This document shows, in pieces, positions 22,752 to 57,500 of a DNA stretch of 64,000 nt (within the stretch, counting starts at the first letter, position 1; every line of letters starts with the position of its first letter). The position numbers and the translations under genes are program-made. Below the pieces are notes generated by a model. It did no database searches. It saw only the letters and a list, made by a program, of their open reading frames with translations, and was not told where the DNA came from. The stretch covers positions 73,105,021-73,169,020 of the forward strand of contig CANTUZ010000001.1 of NCBI GenBank assembly GCA_947846985.1, written 5' to 3'. The stretch is from Fratercula arctica. Lineage: Eukaryota > Chordata > Aves > Charadriiformes > Alcidae.

Positions 22752-24029
22752 AGATTATAATTTTTTTTAACTTGCATATGTAATATGTAAATAATTATGT
22801 GTATAAGTTTGCACGCTCATTTAACTTTGACAAAGCTGGAAAACTATATCTGTATTGGGGCAGACATACAGTGTAAAATTGAAGGTTCTCTTCCTAAATA
22901 ATGTACACAGAATCTTTGGGTACCCTATGCATGCCTCTTGGTGTTTTAAAGATGGACGTGACTAAGTTTTGAACCAGCAGCTCTTTTATCTTAATGCTAT
23001 GTTACATCTGTCCCTTAGTGTTCTCCCTATACCTATGTTTAAAACATGTGTTCAGAACATAACTTGGATTAGAGTTAGCTATATTTGGGGGATTTTAATA
23101 AGCTTACTGAGAGTATTTTTGTGTTGATACTCCCCGCCACCCCAGAGTTCTGTATATAAACATCCTCTGAAAACTCACCATACCAAAGTCTATAATTAAA
23201 ACTTTATATTAGTTTTTGTAATAAAAGTGCCTTAGCACTTAAATTGCAGAACAAAACTGAAATGACTAGGTAGTATTTCCGTTAAACTTTAGCATGTTAC
23301 CTTCTAAAGAATAGCTTAGATTGCAGGCTAGTTTCTTTGATTAGTAAAGTGAAAACCAAAGGGATGAAATAACTATAACATACCTAAGGAAGATGAAATT
23401 TAAAATTACACTACTTTGTTATTCGGGTGTTTTAAAAACAAAAATCCTGTCCCTTCTTAAAGCATAGATGAGACAATGTATGGTCTTGTGTGTCATGCAT
23501 GAAAATGAAATTAACTGGAAATGATGGGCATAATTTTTTAGCTGAATTCTTAAAATGCCAATTAATGTTATTTTTAACTTATATTTTAGAAACCTAACAT
23601 TGAAATACTTAAGAAGTGAATGCCTCTGGATTTTGGAACAAAATTGGTATGTATAATGAGCCTTCAAAAGGCTCATCTCTGAACAGTTGCATTTTTGTTG
23701 TTAGGGAGTGTTTCTGTTTCCTCTGGTTTTATGGCTGTGGAAAGGAAGAAGGGAACACATAATAGTCAGTATGTATTTGTTAAAAGCAACTTGTTGATTC
23801 AACCCCTGTTTCTTCCATTAAAAGTTTTATGGCTAGGAGGGCATTAAATAGATGCTCTATTTCAATGTTAGAAACAAAACTTATTGTGGAGCTGCTGTAA
23901 ATAAGCAGAATTGAAAATAAAATACCACAGAAGAGTTCAAAAGATGCTGAGTGGCTGTACCTGGAGTAACTATTACTAACGTCTTGTCAAAATAGACCTT
24001 AGTTTAAAAATCCTTCTGTGTGAGTCATG

Positions 24030-24785
24030 TCTGAGTCTTATGCTGCTTAATATAAGTGATCTGACTGAAAGGACAAACAAGTCATTAATGACATTGAGCA
24101 GGGAATATTTTCAGGAAACATTTCTGAAAAAAAGAGGTGCTTTTTATAGGAGTAAATGAAAGTTATTACACCTAGTCAGGAATAATTTGCTATACAAATA
24201 CACTAGAGAACAATAGTTCAGTTGAAAATGATTTAGAGGTTATACTAATAGAGGAGTTGAAGCTGAGTCAACAGTAGATGGCTGTTTAGGGAGGGCTAAG
24301 AAAACAAGCCATTTTGTGTTATATGAAAAGAAGTATAGTCTTCCACTGTGTTGTGGAAGTAATAATATCTCAGCTAAAATACTTAGTTGCACTTTGGGAG
24401 TTGCACTTCATAAAAAAAACTGTGGGCTATTGGGAAAGGACCCAGAGGGTGGCACAAAAGGAGGTGCCAAGCACCTAACTTGCAGAATAATGTTAAGATG
24501 TGGGTGCAAAGATAAAGGGAGTTGTACCTTTTCCAAGCCCAGAGTGGACAAACATAACTGGCTTTGGTAGTCAAAGTGAAGATCTAGATGAAGATCATTA
24601 GATAATGAGAGTTCCTAACAGCATCAAAGCATGGCTGTGGTGTTTGTGAAGTTTCCTTCCTAAGTATTTCCTGGGAGAAGTTTGGCTGAATTATCTGTAA
24701 TGAGGAGCAGCAGTGAATGGTGCTCTACATCATAAAGGGTTGAAGTAAATGGCCTGTTAAGGTCCTTTTTAGCTTAGTGACATCG
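24030..24785 (+). mobile_element. Ancient CR1/L3-type LINE fossil
   Basis: Strongly diverged, but words of the CR1/L3 superfamily occur in order: GATCTGACTGAAAGGACAAA, GAGGTTATA, GCTGAGTCAACAGTAGATG, TTTGGGAGTTGCACTTCATA (from TTCTGGGCACCACATT), CCAGAGGGTGGCACAAAAGG, and a tail like GGGTTGAAGTAAATGGCCTG then TTAAGGTCCTTTTTAGC. It covers the end of ORF2 and the 3' end. No open frame survives. The subfamily is uncertain. Confidence 0.6.
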
Positions 24786-26531
24786 CTTTATTTACAGTTA
24801 AGAACCTGCTTTAGACAAAATTGTGAATTCTAACATTTAAATATTTTAGCATATATTTAGATTACTTCTAGGAGAAAAGACTTGGCTACTGAACTCTTGA
24901 GGGCTGGTGGCCAAGTAGGCAAAGTTGGAACAATCCACCATGTGTACTTTTACCGACTATAATTATTGCTTCCACGGAAGTGATACTAATTTTCTTTGGC
25001 TGATAACTCCCTCATAATTATGCTTATCTGCTTTTAAATGTAAAATATTTCATCTCATTACACCACTTTTAGTGTTTCTGAATATTTAGATAGCTTATTT
25101 GTTACAATAAATATATAACATGTTCTGAGCACTCTCTATGTGCTGTTCTGGGGAGAAACGGACTTTTGAGCAAAGAGACAAAGAAGTGTTTCCTTGTGTT
25201 TTAGACCAGAGAGCCTGTATCTTGTCAGCATTTGTGATACTTCTCAGTTACATCTTAAAAATAAGCAAACAAACTTCGTGGCTAATCTGGACTTATGTCC
25301 CACAGTTTTTTCAGAAAGCTTTTTCTCTATCTCTCCCTGTCTGATAACCTTCAAACTCAGTAGACGTTCCCTGTATTGTCTGTCGTCATTGTACTGTTGC
25401 ATGCTGAGAGTTATGACTCATGATACCAGATGATCCACAGGCAGTTCATAAATGGGTGATTCCTTGAGGCATTGTAAATGTTGTAGCTTCTGTGGATCAG
25501 GAAGTTTTATCCCCTCATTACATCTCTGAAACCAGAGCAGCAAAGTAGTATTCCTCCAGGAACCTACTAGTCTTGGATGGATGAAATATTCTCTGTGTTA
25601 CAGTCAGCTGTGGACTTGATTAAAGAGCCTTTGAAGAACTATACCAAACATAACTAAACCACTGCCAGCTTTGTTTAACTCAACTCCTACATTTTTCTGG
25701 CTTCTCTCCTGTTTATAACTTAGTGGCCCTGGCTGCTGGAATGGGACAGCTTTGGCATGTCCCAAAGCCAAAACATGAGAGGACTATTTGTTCCAGAAAC
25801 TGCTCATTTCATGGCATTTTCTTTTCTTATTTCTAAAGATAATTTTTTCATGATGATATTTATGAGGACACACTAGTTCCTCTTCTTTTACGAAGTCTTA
25901 GGGTTAGAATTAAACTATTGATTTCCTGAAGTGTAAAACTTCTCGTACCTTGTATGGCTTTGGCTTTGCAGCTATACCTGTTAGTTCTACACATGCAAAC
26001 TACCTCAGCGCTGTATGTAAAGTGAGACAAATCTCTCCAGAGAGAAGCTGGGTTCACTGTGACTGTGCTGCAGAAATGGTCAGCAGATGTAGATGGCTAT
26101 ATAAACCTTACATGGAAGTATGGCAGTCCAGCCCAAGCAGAAATGTGACTGCCTGTGTTTGTGTGGACAAATAAACTTAGAAAGAAGAGCTAGCACGTGA
26201 AGAAGTGGTTAAGATTTGAGTTGTTTACAAACTTATCAGAGTGGTTGACAGGGAATCAAAAACTCTTTAATGTATTTGAGACTTGAGGGAGAGTAGAACT
26301 ACTAGTTTTGAAGTGTAGCATCCTTAGGGCATAAGTCCAAATTCAGAAAATTACCTGTTAGCTTGCAAGTTTTCCTTCTGCCATCGGATTCTTCCTCTAT
26401 TTGAAAGAAAAGCAGCCTGTGCTTCTCCCTTATCTCTAAAATGCAGTGGGTGGAAGATGCCAGGATGGGACTACCTGATGCTCTTTACCTCTGTCAGAAA
26501 TGTTTTCATGTAGATGAAATTACGCAAGCCA

Positions 26532-26560
26532 GGGAGAGAGAGAGAGAGAAAAAAAAAAAA
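26532..26560. repeat. (GA)n plus poly-A tract
   Basis: About nine GA dinucleotides run straight into twelve A residues. This simple repeat is probably length-polymorphic. Confidence 0.8.
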
Positions 26561-27266
26561 GTGGTTTTGCCAGTATGATGAGTTCTATTTTAGTAAAAAG
26601 CTACACTAGTAAAAATGCTCCTATTAGTAATGTAGCTAGAGTAGCAACTGTTGACAACAGCGGTACAGTAGAAAAGCTCAGCAAAAGAATCCCACTCCCC
26701 TCCCTGCCAGGTGATGCTATATCAGCATCACATTTTACACTAGCTGGAGCTAGAATACTCTTAGCTTGATTACCTGAACAGTGTGACTTATGACCACTAG
26801 AAAAGATGGTAGAGAGAACAGTCACAGAAGTCTCTTGATGTCTCTTCCTTGCATTAAAAAATGCATTTATCCTTCAGGGGGCTGAAAGTCTTGTGTTGAA
26901 TTCAGAACCAGAGAAATACTTGATGCAGTTAGTGAGGTGGCTTGTTCTGGTCTGTCTTCTGCACTAATGATTCGTCTGTTTTGGTTTTGTTTGATAGGTG
27001 GTTTTGTGTCACACAAGAATCTACTTTATTTTTAAAAGTTGCTAGAAAATGTAAGCAGACCCTTGCAGTTCATTTACTTACATTTTTTACTACAAAATAA
27101 GATATTAGAAATTACTATGCAAGGATTAAGGGAAGAGGATTTGAGAATTTTGAGCTGTGGATCTTGCAGCACTTTGAACAGTACCATGTTGCGTGCTTAT
27201 TAGATGGGACTGTTTTCCTACACTTTTTTACAGCAAGTAAGAGGATCTGCGTTCAGTGTTAACATT

Positions 27267-27293
27267 AACCTAGCGCTCTGCTAGCGCTAGGTT
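27267..27293. repeat. Perfect 11-bp hairpin
   Basis: The arms AACCTAGCGCT and AGCGCTAGGTT are exact reverse complements around the loop CTGCT. It sits in the NIPA2 5' intron with no associated element recognised. Confidence 0.85.
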
Positions 27294-28344
27294 TTTCCTA
27301 GGGGTGTAGCGAATTAATCATAGTTGGAAGGAAGAATGTACAGGAAAAGGTAGTATTGGAAGAAAACAGATTTTGAAGAAATAAGTGCAGGAATTGGAAC
27401 TGTAAACTGGCGTGGCTGACCGGAATATGATTTTATCTAGTCCTGGACTCCCGGTGGGTGCGTCTATCTCTGCTGGAGCCTGGGCGTGCAAGAGGGTGCT
27501 TGGTATTGCAGTGTCTTCACACCAGCGTTGTACTCCTGCTTGACGAACCTGCTGCTATATCTCGGCATTCAGCTTCTAATAAGCACTAAAGTAGAAATGT
27601 TTCCACCCCCTTTTCTTTGCCCCCCTTTTCCTTTTAGATCAGAAGGTTGTTAATGCAACTTACGTCATATGCCGTGCTTCTGAGTATGTGGAAAATAATT
27701 GCTTAGGGAACTAAATTGTTTTATCTATAGATGTTTTCTTCCTTTAGAGCAGCTCTCTATGCTGTCATAATTATAAGTTGTCTTGAAATCAAAGCCTAAA
27801 AATAGTTTTCATTTCCCTTCATACTATAGAGAGGTTAATCACCTTGAAAGTACTTTGAGCTTTTTTTCCTTCAGTTTAGAAGTTATTTATAGAGATACGT
27901 TAAATTCAAAATCTTGTATGTTAGATGGAATCCAGGATATCCTCATTGCAGCGTGTAACAGGAGAAAAGATGCACTGAAATAAATTTTCTTGTTCAGCTG
28001 GAGGTTGAATATGTAAAATCCTGATTTCTAGCCTAAAACTTGCTATCTTAGCTAAGCTGTTGTTGAAAGTCTTACCTAATGAAACTTGGAGTCTTAGCAG
28101 GTTAGGTGAAAGAGTGTGAACTCTAAACTCTCGATAGTTACTGTAGCTGAGCTGAAAAGATGCTTCATATAGGTATGGGGAATTCTTTGAAAAATACATC
28201 AACAAACAGATGCCTTATTTCTTGTTCCAGATTTTCGTGTTTGTTACAGGATAAGCGCATGTGCATACATCTTAAGCTTGTTTGTGTTAGGGAAATTACT
28301 ATATGATTGAACACCCATTCTAATCTTCTCTTGCATTTTTCTAG

Positions 28345-28405
28345 TGAGTTTGTATGGAAGAAATGCTGTGGCTGTTCTCAAACTCTCTTATAAACTGATT
28401 TCAAT
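28345..28405 (+). other. NIPA2: Candidate NIPA2 5' UTR exon
   Basis: A 61-nt segment between a strong acceptor (CTTGCATTTTTCTAG) and a consensus donor (CAAT|GTAAGTAAT), 440 bases before the start-codon exon. It has no family coding similarity. Mammalian NIPA2 has several untranslated 5' exons, so an untranslated or alternative exon is likely. Confidence 0.5.
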
Positions 28406-28824
28406 GTAAGTAATTGTTTGATCAGTATCGTCAGTTACATGGTGTGCCAGACATAGGTCTGTGTACTTACTGAAAAGAAAAATAGATCACAAGTCTTTAA
28501 ATTTTCCTTAACTTTTTTCAAAGAACTTTGAAATTTGTTCAGGTTTCACTTTTTTATATGCTGGGTCTGAAGCCCTTTTTTCTATGTGTTCAGACTTACT
28601 AGTCACTCATCTGTGGTTCAAGCTTACACGTGCTTCAAAGATTGGCTTTTTTTTTTGTTTATTTAAACACTCATAGCAGAACCAGTCACATAAGCTGTTG
28701 AGATTTTCCTATATAGTACTTTCTTCTACCAGTTTAATTCTGATGTGTTTATTTTGCTCAGGTTTCAGTGTTGCGTCATCTTGTGTTGAGTAACAGAAGT
28801 TCTGCTGTTCAGTGATCAATGTGA

Positions 28825-33933
<5,109 letters not shown>

Positions 33934-34275
33934 AAATATCTACATGTCAGTTAAGAAAAGACGATTCTGTAACTCTGGAATTTTTTTTTTCTGCTGTGAA
34001 ATGTCTGAGCTTGTCTGGAAACTCATGTACTTTTTAACAGTATGTGTAGACAATCGTTAATTTTTATGTTCAATTAGTTTGGATAAAGAACACTGAAGGG
34101 GTTTTTATTTGCCTTATTTTTACTTTAAAAAAATACTAAAATGACCTCAGACCACGGTTGGTTTTGTTGCTTAAGTTATGTGTAAATACTTTCATTTCAT
34201 TCTTCTGTTTTAAGATGTATTGCACTAATGACAATTTTATCAAAAATAAAATCGCTTTATTTCTGCATTGGTGGT
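33934..34275 (+). other. NIPA2: NIPA2 3' UTR
   Basis: A short AT-rich tail ending at AATAAA 34245-34250. A second AATAAA at 34805-34810 could extend it to about 34.83 kb. Confidence 0.6.
34245..34250 (+). terminator. NIPA2: Probable NIPA2 polyadenylation signal
   Basis: AATAAA followed by TTTCTGCATTGGTGG, a U/GU-rich downstream element, 315 bases after the stop codon. Confidence 0.55.
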
Positions 34276-35675
34276 AAAAAGATTGCAGTGAACCTGGATC
34301 CTTTGTACTTGTGCCCTGGCTGAACTGAGTGACTGTAAATGTCAGGAGCTGCAGTAAGTGCTCTTGTCCCAGTTTGGAAAAGAGAAAAGGGAAAGCTACA
34401 ACCAAGCAAGACTAAGATGCTGCTTAACTACAGCTGCATGTTAAACTTGCAGGATTTACATCAAAAAACCCCCCAACCTTACCACAGCAGCATAACTGTC
34501 TGGCAGCAACAAGGCAGGAGCTTCTCTGCTTGGGCCGGTGAGACGGGAGTTCCTGCAGTGCCAGTTATGCAGGAGGAAGAGTTTGAGTTGTTAAGAGCAG
34601 CCCAAAAGAGCTACTCTCTCTTCTGTAAAAGAGGCCGGGTTCTGTCTGTTTGCTGCAGGGCCCTGCCCTGGCTCTGTAGCTGCTCCCTGCTTTTCATGTT
34701 ACAGCCTGAACATGCAGAATTGCAATTTTGTTTGCAGGAACATGGTTACTGGCTGTGACGCTAAGGTTTTAAAAAATGGCCAAAAGATTGGAACATAATG
34801 TTCCAATAAAATAAAAATTAGTGATACAATTTTTATAAGAACATTGCTACCATAGCTGTGAAAGAAATTATTTGGGACAGATACAGATAGTTACTGCTGT
34901 AAGTTGTCAGGTTTAGCGTTTACTGTTTAAGAGTATAATTTAAGATTACTACTAGAGTGACTAACTCTGCTGCCTTCCATTAGTACATGTCATATGTGCA
35001 GGAGGGGCCATGGCATCAAGCAAGAAAAAAGTTCTTTACATTCTAGTTGAAGAATGGGATTTGAACTTCTACCTGATTTTAAGGGACATCACATCAGCAG
35101 CGCTCAGTCATGGAAACACGTCCCTCTAACGCTTGCGCAACAAAGAGGACAGTCACAGGGAGCAGCGGGGAAGTCATCAAACTGCCAAGGAGTCACCGAA
35201 GGCTGGGTTGTCACTTGTGGTACCAAAGCACCAGCCTATCCAAAGAGCAGGTTACAATTTCACATGGGGGAGTCTGTTACTTGATGTTGTGATAGGCACT
35301 TCGGCCTCCAGGCACACCGGGTTTTGATGATAAAAATGAAAGAGTTAGGCCTTTTGTGCACCTTGCTGCTTTTTTCCTCAGAGGTAGGAGAAGCAGTTAT
35401 ACCAGGTGAAGAGGTTTTAGCTCCCATCAGGTCTAATAATCCTGTTGAAAAAATACTAATCTACCTTTGAAAAATGTGAAGCAAACGCGTCGTAGGCCTA
35501 ATGTCTGAATTCTCTTGAACTCATGCTAAAGGGAAAAAAGTGATCACAAAATGCATATTAATGCTAGTAGTTTGAAGATGTTAGAGATGAATCTGCTTGC
35601 TGATGTCAGCTAACTAGTAAGAATTAGAACTTTACTCACACCATGATTAGTTATTTTTAAATGGTTCTTAAACAA
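34276..35675. other. NIPA2-CYFIP1 convergent spacer
   Basis: The gap between the two convergent polyadenylation signals. It holds an alternative + strand AATAAA (34805) and no gene or repeat that I recognise. A 139-codon open frame at 34339 has no family features. Confidence 0.55.
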
Positions 35676-37543
35676 ACAAACAAAAAAAATCACTTTATTA
35701 ATTAGCCATTTCTCCACCATAGTGCCAAGGCAAAGCCTCAGGTGTGAGACTTACCCCTAAACCAATGATTATCTCAAATTACGAAGATTGTTAATTTCCT
35801 TAATTGAAGCCTGAAGCACAGGGAATAACATTTGGTTGACTAGAAATCTTCTTTGCACAGTGCTGTGAAAGACAGAAAAGAAACATTTCTTAAAGAAAAC
35901 CGTTAAGCATCTTGTAAAAGAAATCCTGGAACGAGCTGGTGTAACAAAGCACAAGTGTTTCCTGCTGCTCTCTCCCACACAGCGGGCAGCCTCCTGTGCG
36001 CTCTCACCACAACAGGGAGCACTCCAGACTGGCAGCTCTCGAGCACAGACATCCTGGGAAAAGCTGTGGTGGTGGAAACGTGCTTATAGATTGGCTGGCA
36101 AATCTCTATCCTCTGTTTTGCCAAGGAATTTCACAGTTAATTTCTTTTCTTTCCTCAAAATCCAGTTCCCAGCCACCCCAGTACCTACACGTTCCTCGTC
36201 GCCTGCATATCTCTGTCAGACAGTTGTTTCTACCCATTACTGGACTCGATTCTGTTGCTGTGAAACATCTGAAAAGAGCCGAGCAGGAGAAAAAATGGGC
36301 TGTAACCTCGAACCAGCAAGAGGGAAGGGAGAAAAACAGGTTCTCAAAGGGATGCGCTCTTGGTGTCACACTGGGTGTTAGAAACATTAACCAAATAACA
36401 ACTCCAGAAACCCATATCCTGGATAAAAGGTGTAATTATCCATCTGGGTCTCTTCCAGACGTTTCAACTCACGTTTGTTTTGGGTTGACCCTAATTGCCG
36501 ACTGAAAATCTCTGTTAGGATCCTGCAGTAAGCGTGCAGGAGTTACTACTTCTGGCTGAACAGGCTGCTTTAAAATTCAAGTTTTACAGCTGCAAAGTTT
36601 TACAAACAATTTTACTGATGCCGTGTTTGCATAATACAGTTAGTGTAATTAAACAAATACTTTCCATAAGTAAATCATGATTAACATCATTCGAGCTTGT
36701 GTACTGGGACAGATTACACCTGATCACCATAGTCAAGATTCTTGTAAACAAGAATTCCTTATCGCTTGTAAACATGTATTTTGGTGCACAGGTACGTATC
36801 GCCAACCAAAATATAAATTGTGTTAGAAGCTCTCATTAGGAAAAAGTAAACAGTCCCCATTCTAATCAATCAAACTACTGCCTTTTAAAAAGATCAGAAT
36901 ACTGTCAGACACCTCCTTGTTAAATAACTTTGAAACAATCACCTTAATTAGCCTTCATTTCCATAACGACTGATCTCCGAGAATAGTTTTGCAAAGAGGA
37001 AAAACAATCACTGGACTAGAAAAAATTATTCACAAAGCACCAGCAGAGTTTGTTGGTTGTTGTTTTGTTTTGTTTTGTTTTTTAATAAAGGCTAATTAAG
37101 CAATTAATGCTCTAATACAAACAATTAGGAATTGATTTCTGAAAATTTTTTTCTACAGAACCCAGTTTCCTACCCTCCACAGCTATTGCTGTGATAGCTT
37201 CGGGGGGGAAATCACACCAGTCCAGTCTGAAATGGCCACCTCCATACAGGAATGCAAAGAGATTTCCAAAATCTTTTACAGTCGCAGGTTTTTAATCAAA
37301 GCGTATAAAATTTTAGTCTAGAAAAATAAGTATAGATTGTATACAGTTACTGTGCTTGGGAAACTGAAGAGGACAGTGCACCACTGGAATGGCACAGGCA
37401 TACTGAAAAATGCAGACGAGAGCACTCCTTAAAACTGTCCGTGTGGTTTCTGGTTGGTTTTTTGTTTAGTTTTGTTTTTTTTTTTTTTCCTTTCTCATAC
37501 TTTTAGCCTAAACAGGTGCAAAAAGTATTGTTAGGTGGGAAGC
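35676..37543 (-). other. CYFIP1: CYFIP1 3' UTR
   Basis: On the minus strand, the sequence after the CYFIP1 stop runs about 1.85 kb to an AATAAA at 35699-35694, followed by GTTTGTTTGTTT. No exon or transposon was seen in it. The extent is inferred from the signal. Confidence 0.55.
35694..35699 (-). terminator. CYFIP1: Probable CYFIP1 polyadenylation signal
   Basis: TTTATT on + gives AATAAA on -, followed in the transcript by GTGATTTTTTTTG and a GTTT repeat, a good downstream element. Confidence 0.5.
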
Positions 37544-54540
<16,997 letters not shown>

Positions 54541-57500
54541 CTAGAACAAGATAACAGATATGATTAATGACAATTTCAGCTGACTGCACCTTTATAATAA
54601 TCTCATTTAAACAGCATTTTAAAGCATATTAAAAATAAAATAATAACTTTGTATCTCTCTCTCTCCAGGAAGTTAAAATACAAAGCTTCCCCTTTCTAAG
54701 GCAGAACCAAAACCTCTGTATTAGCAAGAAAAACTTTTAAACACTTTTCTTTTTTCACCAGGCATCTTCCACTTACCATTTATAAAGCCATGAATATTTC
54801 CTCTTTCATACTTAGTGCTATTTACTCAGGTAAAAAAAGGACAAGAACAGTCAATGCCAATGTTCATATCCCTGAATTTAAGTCACAGCTTCTATTCTTA
54901 TATCGTCCATTTTATGTACAAAACATCTTGAAAGAAGTTACTTCAATTTTCAGTTCATAATAGGTGTTTTAAGACTCTGAGGACTCAACTACAAAAAGCC
55001 AGTCTTCTGCAGTTACTGCTCTCTGCAACTAATTAATAATGATCTCTCTTTTCCAAACCCCTTAGCTGTACACAAGATCAAAGCAAATATAAGTCTGGGA
55101 TGTAACCTCACGAAAATTATTCCAGAGTTGTATAAATAGGATCAGGTGCTTTGCCATATTAATGACTATTTCTTCCGAACACAACTGCATGACAGATGCT
55201 GTGTAGGGATTTAGGAACTGTTTGCTGAAGCCACAGATCAAAGAAGAGTTAACTAACTTAACATCCTCCATTTCTATATGTTCTCCTAATATCCCGAAAT
55301 TTAATTTTAAAGGGGAATCTTGTCAACCTTCCTTGCAGAACATTCTGTTCTGTTTCCTTCTCTTTTCCGTAGTTTTCGTTCTAATTCACGCATGAAAGAC
55401 ATACTGTTGAAATACATACGCATGAAATACTGTTAGACTTTCAACTCCATGCAAATCAGCTGTAACAGAAAATTTCCCTTCACCAGTATCCAGGAAAAAC
55501 ATTGACCTTCCCTCCAGTGCAGGCCCTGCCCCGATTATCCACGGAAGTCAATACCAAACACTGTGATACATGGCATTGCACGAAGAAACTACTAGGAATT
55601 CAAGTCACACACAGAATCACAGAATGGTTCGGGAACTCTATCAAACTCTTGGAGGACTTTAGTCTCATAAAAGAAAAGGACTTACAGATCATCTTTAGAA
55701 GAGATCAGGATAGAAGATACACATCCACTTTCCAACATGATTTGAACTGTGGTCTTAGAAATTTAAAAATTGGATTCTAGATTGATATATAGTGAATGCA
55801 AATTTGGCAACAGGTTAACACTTCCTGGTCACCTTTTGTGGATGCCTTAGATGTAGTTCACAAACTCTCACGGGTCAAAAATTGTTGCACTATGAAAGAA
55901 GCACACGAAAGCACAGGCTCAGAAGAGACTATCTAGGTCATAACAAGAGAGAAATAGAGATCCAAACCCAATTTTCTGAATCAGGCAACATCTTACCTAA
56001 GTGGGAAACTTTGCATATGTTATTAAAGCACATACACATAGAAAATTACATAATTTTATTATGCTTCAACAACCACACAAAGTTATAACTGGCAATTTAT
56101 TTCTGCAATGTGAAAATTCAAGAAATTGCCAGTACTGAAATTTACTTGAAGGTTTAGTTATATTTCTTACGTGCCTGAACTGCATCAAGAAACTATACAG
56201 CAGGACAGCCTGACCTGCAGAAGATGGGTTTTTCAGGAGGGGGTGTTTTTCTTATCTTGAAGGTCCTGGTGAACAAGAAGCTGACCATGAGCCACTAGCC
56301 TGTCCTCATGGCAAAGGTGGCCAACAGCCAGCAGGGCTGCATCAGGCAGAGCACGGCCAGCAGGTTGGGGGAGGTAATCTGTCCCCTCTACTCAGCACTG
56401 GTGAGACACACCTGGAGTACTGGGGTCCAGTGATGGGCTCTCCAGTACAGGAGAGACATGGAGAGACGTATGGGAGAGAGTCCAGCAGTGGGCCTCAAAG
56501 ATGATTAAGGGACTGGAGCATCTTTCCTACGAGGAAAGGCTGAGAGAGCTGGGACTGTTCAGCCTGGAGAAAAGAAGGCTCAGGGGGATCACACCCACGT
56601 GCGTAAATAACTGATAGAGGGAGTAAAGATGATAGAGCCAACTCTGCTCAGCAGCGCCCAGTGACAGGACCAGGGGCAATGGGCACAAACAGGAAATCCC
56701 ATTTAAACATCAGAAAAAAATTCACTACTGTAAGGGTGGTCAAACAGAGAGGCTGTGGAATCTCTGTCCTTGGAAACTTTTGAGACCTGACCAGACATGA
56801 CCCTGAGCAACCTGCTGCAGGTCACCCTGCTCTGGAGCATCCCCCGGCCTCAGCCATCCGTCAGTCTGGGAAGCTCTGTTTTAAGGACCGTGGGCTTGTG
56901 TTGATTTTGTGGAGGAGTGATGTTTTCAAATTCTCAGCTATCTTTTCTGTGAACACAAACTAACATAGACACTTGGCTAATTATTAGACTCCTAATATGC
57001 GACACAATCCTGCTATTAGGTCAGAACTGACTAAAAGGCTAAACTCCAAACACACTCCACTGGCTGGACAGCTTGAAGCTGCACCCCTCTAGGACAACAT
57101 GTGAGTAGCTCTGCCCTTACAGAAAAGGGGTCTGGGGCATCAACAGGGGAAAGAACCGGTAAAACCTTACGAAAACATGTGCAGACAATTGTCCCGATAC
57201 ACGAAGCATACATATAGTTGTCCCTAAAAGGTGAGATTTCATCTTTCGCTTTTGGTGTTTTCAATCAAGTAAGTCTCAACGATAAATTCATCCAAACTAT
57301 CTATTTCAGCTACAGCACAAAGAGAATCTTACTTCAGTAGGTTAAAACATTTTACTGCCGTGAGGTTAAGGGGAAGGAACTCCTCTTCACAAAGTAGAAA
57401 TTTGTCATGGAAAAGCAATCCCTAAAAACATGATTTCACTATTAAAAACCTCACCAGTACATAACAATAAAAAGCCAGCCAATCTAAAAATACATCCTTC

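Larger units (their letters stand above)
20954..28344 (+). other. NIPA2 5' intron(s)
   Basis: About 7.4 kb between the CpG island and the first exon candidate. It contains a TA-rich microsatellite (22727-22751), an ancient CR1/L3-like LINE (about 24030-24785), a GA/poly-A tract (26532-26560) and a perfect hairpin (27267-27293). No coding exon was recognised. Confidence 0.6.

Noticed and set aside
26575..26825. Overlapping open frames on both strands with TAGTAA-like repeated words
   Set aside because: No domain, no splice context matching NIPA2 and no recognised repeat. Treated as chance in intron sequence.
34339..34758. A 139-codon + strand open frame after NIPA2
   Set aside because: No recognisable domain. 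It starts inside the inferred downstream spacer and has no promoter-like or splice context.
55605..55640. ACAGAATCACAGAATGGTT, resembling a CR1 3' tail
   Set aside because: Only about 20 bases match, with no continuing CR1 sequence on either side. Too little to call an element.
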